NCBI GenBank assembly: GCA_022447525.1
Contig: JAKVBA010000041.1
Location: 1 to 39,826, forward strand
Length of the DNA stretch: 39,826 nt
Source of the DNA: Gammaproteobacteria bacterium
GTDB lineage: Bacteria; Pseudomonadota; Gammaproteobacteria; Arenicellales; Arenicellaceae
Direction of reading: 5' to 3'
A program made the translations under genes and the position numbers. How positions within the stretch are numbered: the first letter of the stretch is position 1; each line of letters opens with the position of its first letter. Shown here piece by piece: positions 37,745 to 39,826 of this stretch. The notes under the pieces are model-generated. The model was given only the letters and a program-made list of their open reading frames with translations, ran no database searches and was not told the DNA's origin.

Positions 37745-39826
37745 TTAGCCGAACCGCTGGCTAACCAACTCGACAAAATCTTTTGGATTGAAGCGTTGTG
37801 CGGCACCAGTTGGGCAAGCCCTTACACACGCAGCTCCCCCCGAGATATCTTTGCATGCGTCACATTTAACAGCCTTTTTGATATCGCTTTTGTCATCGTA
37901 GTTTTTGCCTCCGGGTCCAGGGCCCTTACCAGTAAGCAACCAGTTGAGAAGACCGGGCTTAGGGGCTGGATTTTTCTGTAAAGAAATAACTTCATATGGA
38001 CAATTACGCACACAGTTACCGCAACCAATGCATGCTTCTTGGTCTATATACACCTCTCCGTCTGAGGCTCTATGTATGGCGTCAGGCGGGCAGTCTTTCA
38101 TGCAATGTGGGTGTTCACAATGTCGACAAGATATTGGCACATGCAAATCAGCGAATGAAGCTCCAGCCTCTCGATTAAGTCTAGAATTTCCGTCGTGTGA
38201 TTCCGCACAAGCTTTTTCGCAATTATCACAACCCACGCATAATGATTCATCAATCAGCAGTACATCGGTTCCTTCGCCAAGACCTTCACTCATCAAGAAT
38301 GACATTAACTCTCCACCTTTTGGTTGAGCTTGCATTCTTGCTTCAACCGTCAGACGATCTCGCATATGGTCTTGAACCTGGGTTTTCATTGTTTTTTCTT
38401 TTTCTAAAAGAGTCAGAAAAGAATCTCGAGTCAGACAAATAGTTTCTGTTCTAACATTTGCTCGGGCGGTATCCGTGCGTTTGCCCTCGCCAAGCGCACC
38501 AGTTTCACCGAAGTAATGACCAACCGGCATATATGAGGTGATGATTTCCCGATTGTTGCTTTCTTTGATAGTTGTTACCGAGCCAACTCTGATTAAATGC
38601 ACTTCATCACCATCATCTCCCTGTCGATAAATGTCCTCTCCCGCATCAAAAGTTCGCAATGCCGATGAGTTAATGACTTCAGTTAACTCAGAGTGAGCAG
38701 TGTTTGGGGTGAACTTTGAGTGGATCGCACGCAACATAAATGCTCTATCCAAGGTCAACTTAACTGAATCGACTGAGTTTTGAAGTTTCACCATTGAACG
38801 ACGGGGTGTTTCGATTACTACACAGTTTTTACCCGCGTATACAGTGGCCGTTCTTCGGCGGCCTGATATCAAGCTTTGTTCTCCAAAGAATCCGCCTTTA
38901 TTGAAATGAAACTCGCCAACCCCAGGTAACTTTACGTATGCGTTTCCATCCGCCACCACAAAGAAAGTGTCGGTAAATTCTCCTTGTACGCACAACGGTT
39001 GGCCCTCAGGGACTAGCCTCACACTGCTGTCTAAGATAAATTCGCGAAACGTTAATGGGTTGACGTCAGCATATATCGGGGAGACATTTTGCAAGTACTC
39101 CAAAATTTCACTGACGGAGTTATCGTATGGAAGTCCTTTGAAAGCCTCGACCAATAATGGATGATCAGCGGGCTCGATGTCGTTGCCACGTATATATTCA
39201 ACTACCTCATAGCCTTGGTTCATCGCCTGCTTGATGAGAGGGTAGCCACCCAATGCGCCGATGATATACATGCCCGGCACATTTGATTCGTATTGATTAG
39301 AAAGCTCTGGTAAAGCTGCTGGGCTGTCGTTTGGAAATTCAATACCGAATGACTCAACCAAGCCTCTTTGCGGTATGGCTCCAAGACGGGCAATAACCCT
39401 ATCTACAGGCACTGGTTTTTCTCCTGTTGGGGTACTTAGATAGAAGATATAGCGGCTATTTTGTTCCGGGTTCTCCTCAATCCTGGCCGGATTCGATTCG
39501 TAGTGACACTCTATTTTTCCATCGCTAATATGAGCCAGTATCGAGTCAAGATTACCTTGTTTGGCACGAGCGAATTCGTCCCTTCGGTTAATAATATGGA
39601 CTTCATTATTGCCGGCCAGACCAACTGCGTTCTCGATCGCCGCGTCACCCGCTCCAACTACCGCGATTTTTTCGCCCTTATACTCGTCTGGATCATCTAG
39701 CTGGTATTGGATATGTTCAAATTCAGCTCCAGGGCAAGGAAGTTTTCTAGGGTTGCCCTGAACACCTATACCGAGAATTATAAATTCGGCTTTGAGTTGA
39801 TCTCCATTCGTCAGGGTGATTAGAAA
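37745..39826 (-). CDS. Flavin/NAD(P)-type oxidoreductase fused to two cyclic-nucleotide-binding domains and a four-cluster ferredoxin domain (5'-truncated)
   Basis: The frame is open to the right edge; 693 residues are present and the N-terminal FAD motif lies outside. In order, a thioredoxin-reductase-like fold carries the NAD(P) motif VVGAGDAAIENAV (about 54-66) and the closing flavin segment GMYIIGALGGYP. Two Crp-like domains follow: the first has the phosphate cassette FGEQSLISGRRRTATV, the second FGETGALGEGKRTDTARA. A C-terminal NrfC/DmsB-like domain has four Cys motifs: CVGCDNCEKAC, CRHCEHPHCMKDCP, CIGCGNCVRNCP and CDACKDI...CVRACP, enough for four [4Fe-4S] clusters. There is no membrane helix or signal peptide in this part, so it is probably cytoplasmic. 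It is the likely electron entry or exit point of the downstream cytochrome chain, with cyclic-nucleotide control inferred. Confidence 0.88.
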   Translation of the reverse strand, partial: FLITLTNGDQLKAEFIILGIGVQGNPRKLPCPGAEFEHIQYQLDDPDEYKGEKIAVVGAGDAAIENAVGLAGNNEVHIINRRDEFARAKQGNLDSILAHISDGKIECHYESNPARIEENPEQNSRYIFYLSTPTGEKPVPVDRVIARLGAIPQRGLVESFGIEFPNDSPAALPELSNQYESNVPGMYIIGALGGYPLIKQAMNQGYEVVEYIRGNDIEPADHPLLVEAFKGLPYDNSVSEILEYLQNVSPIYADVNPLTFREFILDSSVRLVPEGQPLCVQGEFTDTFFVVADGNAYVKLPGVGEFHFNKGGFFGEQSLISGRRRTATVYAGKNCVVIETPRRSMVKLQNSVDSVKLTLDRAFMLRAIHSKFTPNTAHSELTEVINSSALRTFDAGEDIYRQGDDGDEVHLIRVGSVTTIKESNNREIITSYMPVGHYFGETGALGEGKRTDTARANVRTETICLTRDSFLTLLEKEKTMKTQVQDHMRDRLTVEARMQAQPKGGELMSFLMSEGLGEGTDVLLIDESLCVGCDNCEKACAESHDGNSRLNREAGASFADLHVPISCRHCEHPHCMKDCPPDAIHRASDGEVYIDQEACIGCGNCVRNCPYEVISLQKNPAPKPGLLNWLLTGKGPGPGGKNYDDKSDIKKAVKCDACKDISGGAACVRACPTGAAQRFNPKDFVELVSQRFG

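Noticed and set aside
25783-39826. Assignment of the cytochrome cluster to MtrCAB, Pio or Nrf systems
   Set aside because: No lipoprotein surface cytochrome, no recognisable MtrB/PioB barrel and no NrfA catalytic CXXCK site; only the FeS domain is NrfC-like.

Overview
The window looks like a chromosomal segment of a free-living, probably marine, Gammaproteobacterium. The basis is a PanP-type aspartate decarboxylase (typical of gammaproteobacteria such as Vibrio and Shewanella), a WbpL/WbpM-like O-antigen gene pair, an E. coli-type NADP glutamate dehydrogenase, AT-leaning base composition and Shine-Dalgarno led genes. Species cannot be named from sequence alone. No rRNA, tRNA, CRISPR array, insertion sequence or integrase was recognised.

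Layout. (1) 1-4208: the end of a surface-polysaccharide locus (truncated WecA/WbpL-like sugar-1-phosphate transferase, WbpM-like UDP-sugar 4,6-dehydratase) and a convergent MsbA-like ABC exporter. (2) 4397-7342: a tight four-gene operon with a pterin-synthase-like protein whose active site is altered, a YhhQ/VUT membrane transporter, a sepiapterin-reductase-like SDR and an Asp-nucleophile alpha/beta hydrolase; this looks like a small uncharacterised pterin or deazapurine pathway. (3) 7460-13905: amino-acid metabolism (panP, an Lrp/AsnC regulator, an unknown small protein, leucine dehydrogenase), a secreted DUF885 metallopeptidase and a cupin-like small protein. (4) 13917-18835: a ChrA-type transporter, a Popeye-like membrane protein with a cyclic-nucleotide-binding fold, an NAD(P)-binding epimerase-like protein, an MBL-fold hydrolase and a Crp/Fnr regulator. 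(5) 18836-25659: a non-coding gap, an aldehyde dehydrogenase/acetolactate-synthase-like operon, a long leader region with several structured elements, gdhA, and an SDR.

(6) 25783 to the right edge (minus strand) is the most interesting part. Seven co-directional genes appear to build a complete electron route from cytoplasm to outer membrane. They are a cytoplasmic flavin/NAD(P)-type oxidoreductase fused to two cyclic-nucleotide-binding domains and four [4Fe-4S] motifs, a di-heme-b membrane protein, a membrane-anchored decaheme cytochrome c, a double GlcG/HbpS-domain periplasmic protein, an outer-membrane beta-barrel with a SPOR-like N-terminus, a secreted decaheme cytochrome carrying an LVIVD beta-propeller, and a pentaheme cytochrome. 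In total there are 25 predicted c-hemes and two predicted b-hemes. I do not recognise this as a named pathway. The composition suggests trans-envelope electron transfer, possibly gated by a cyclic nucleotide, but the direction and the terminal substrate cannot be read from the sequence.
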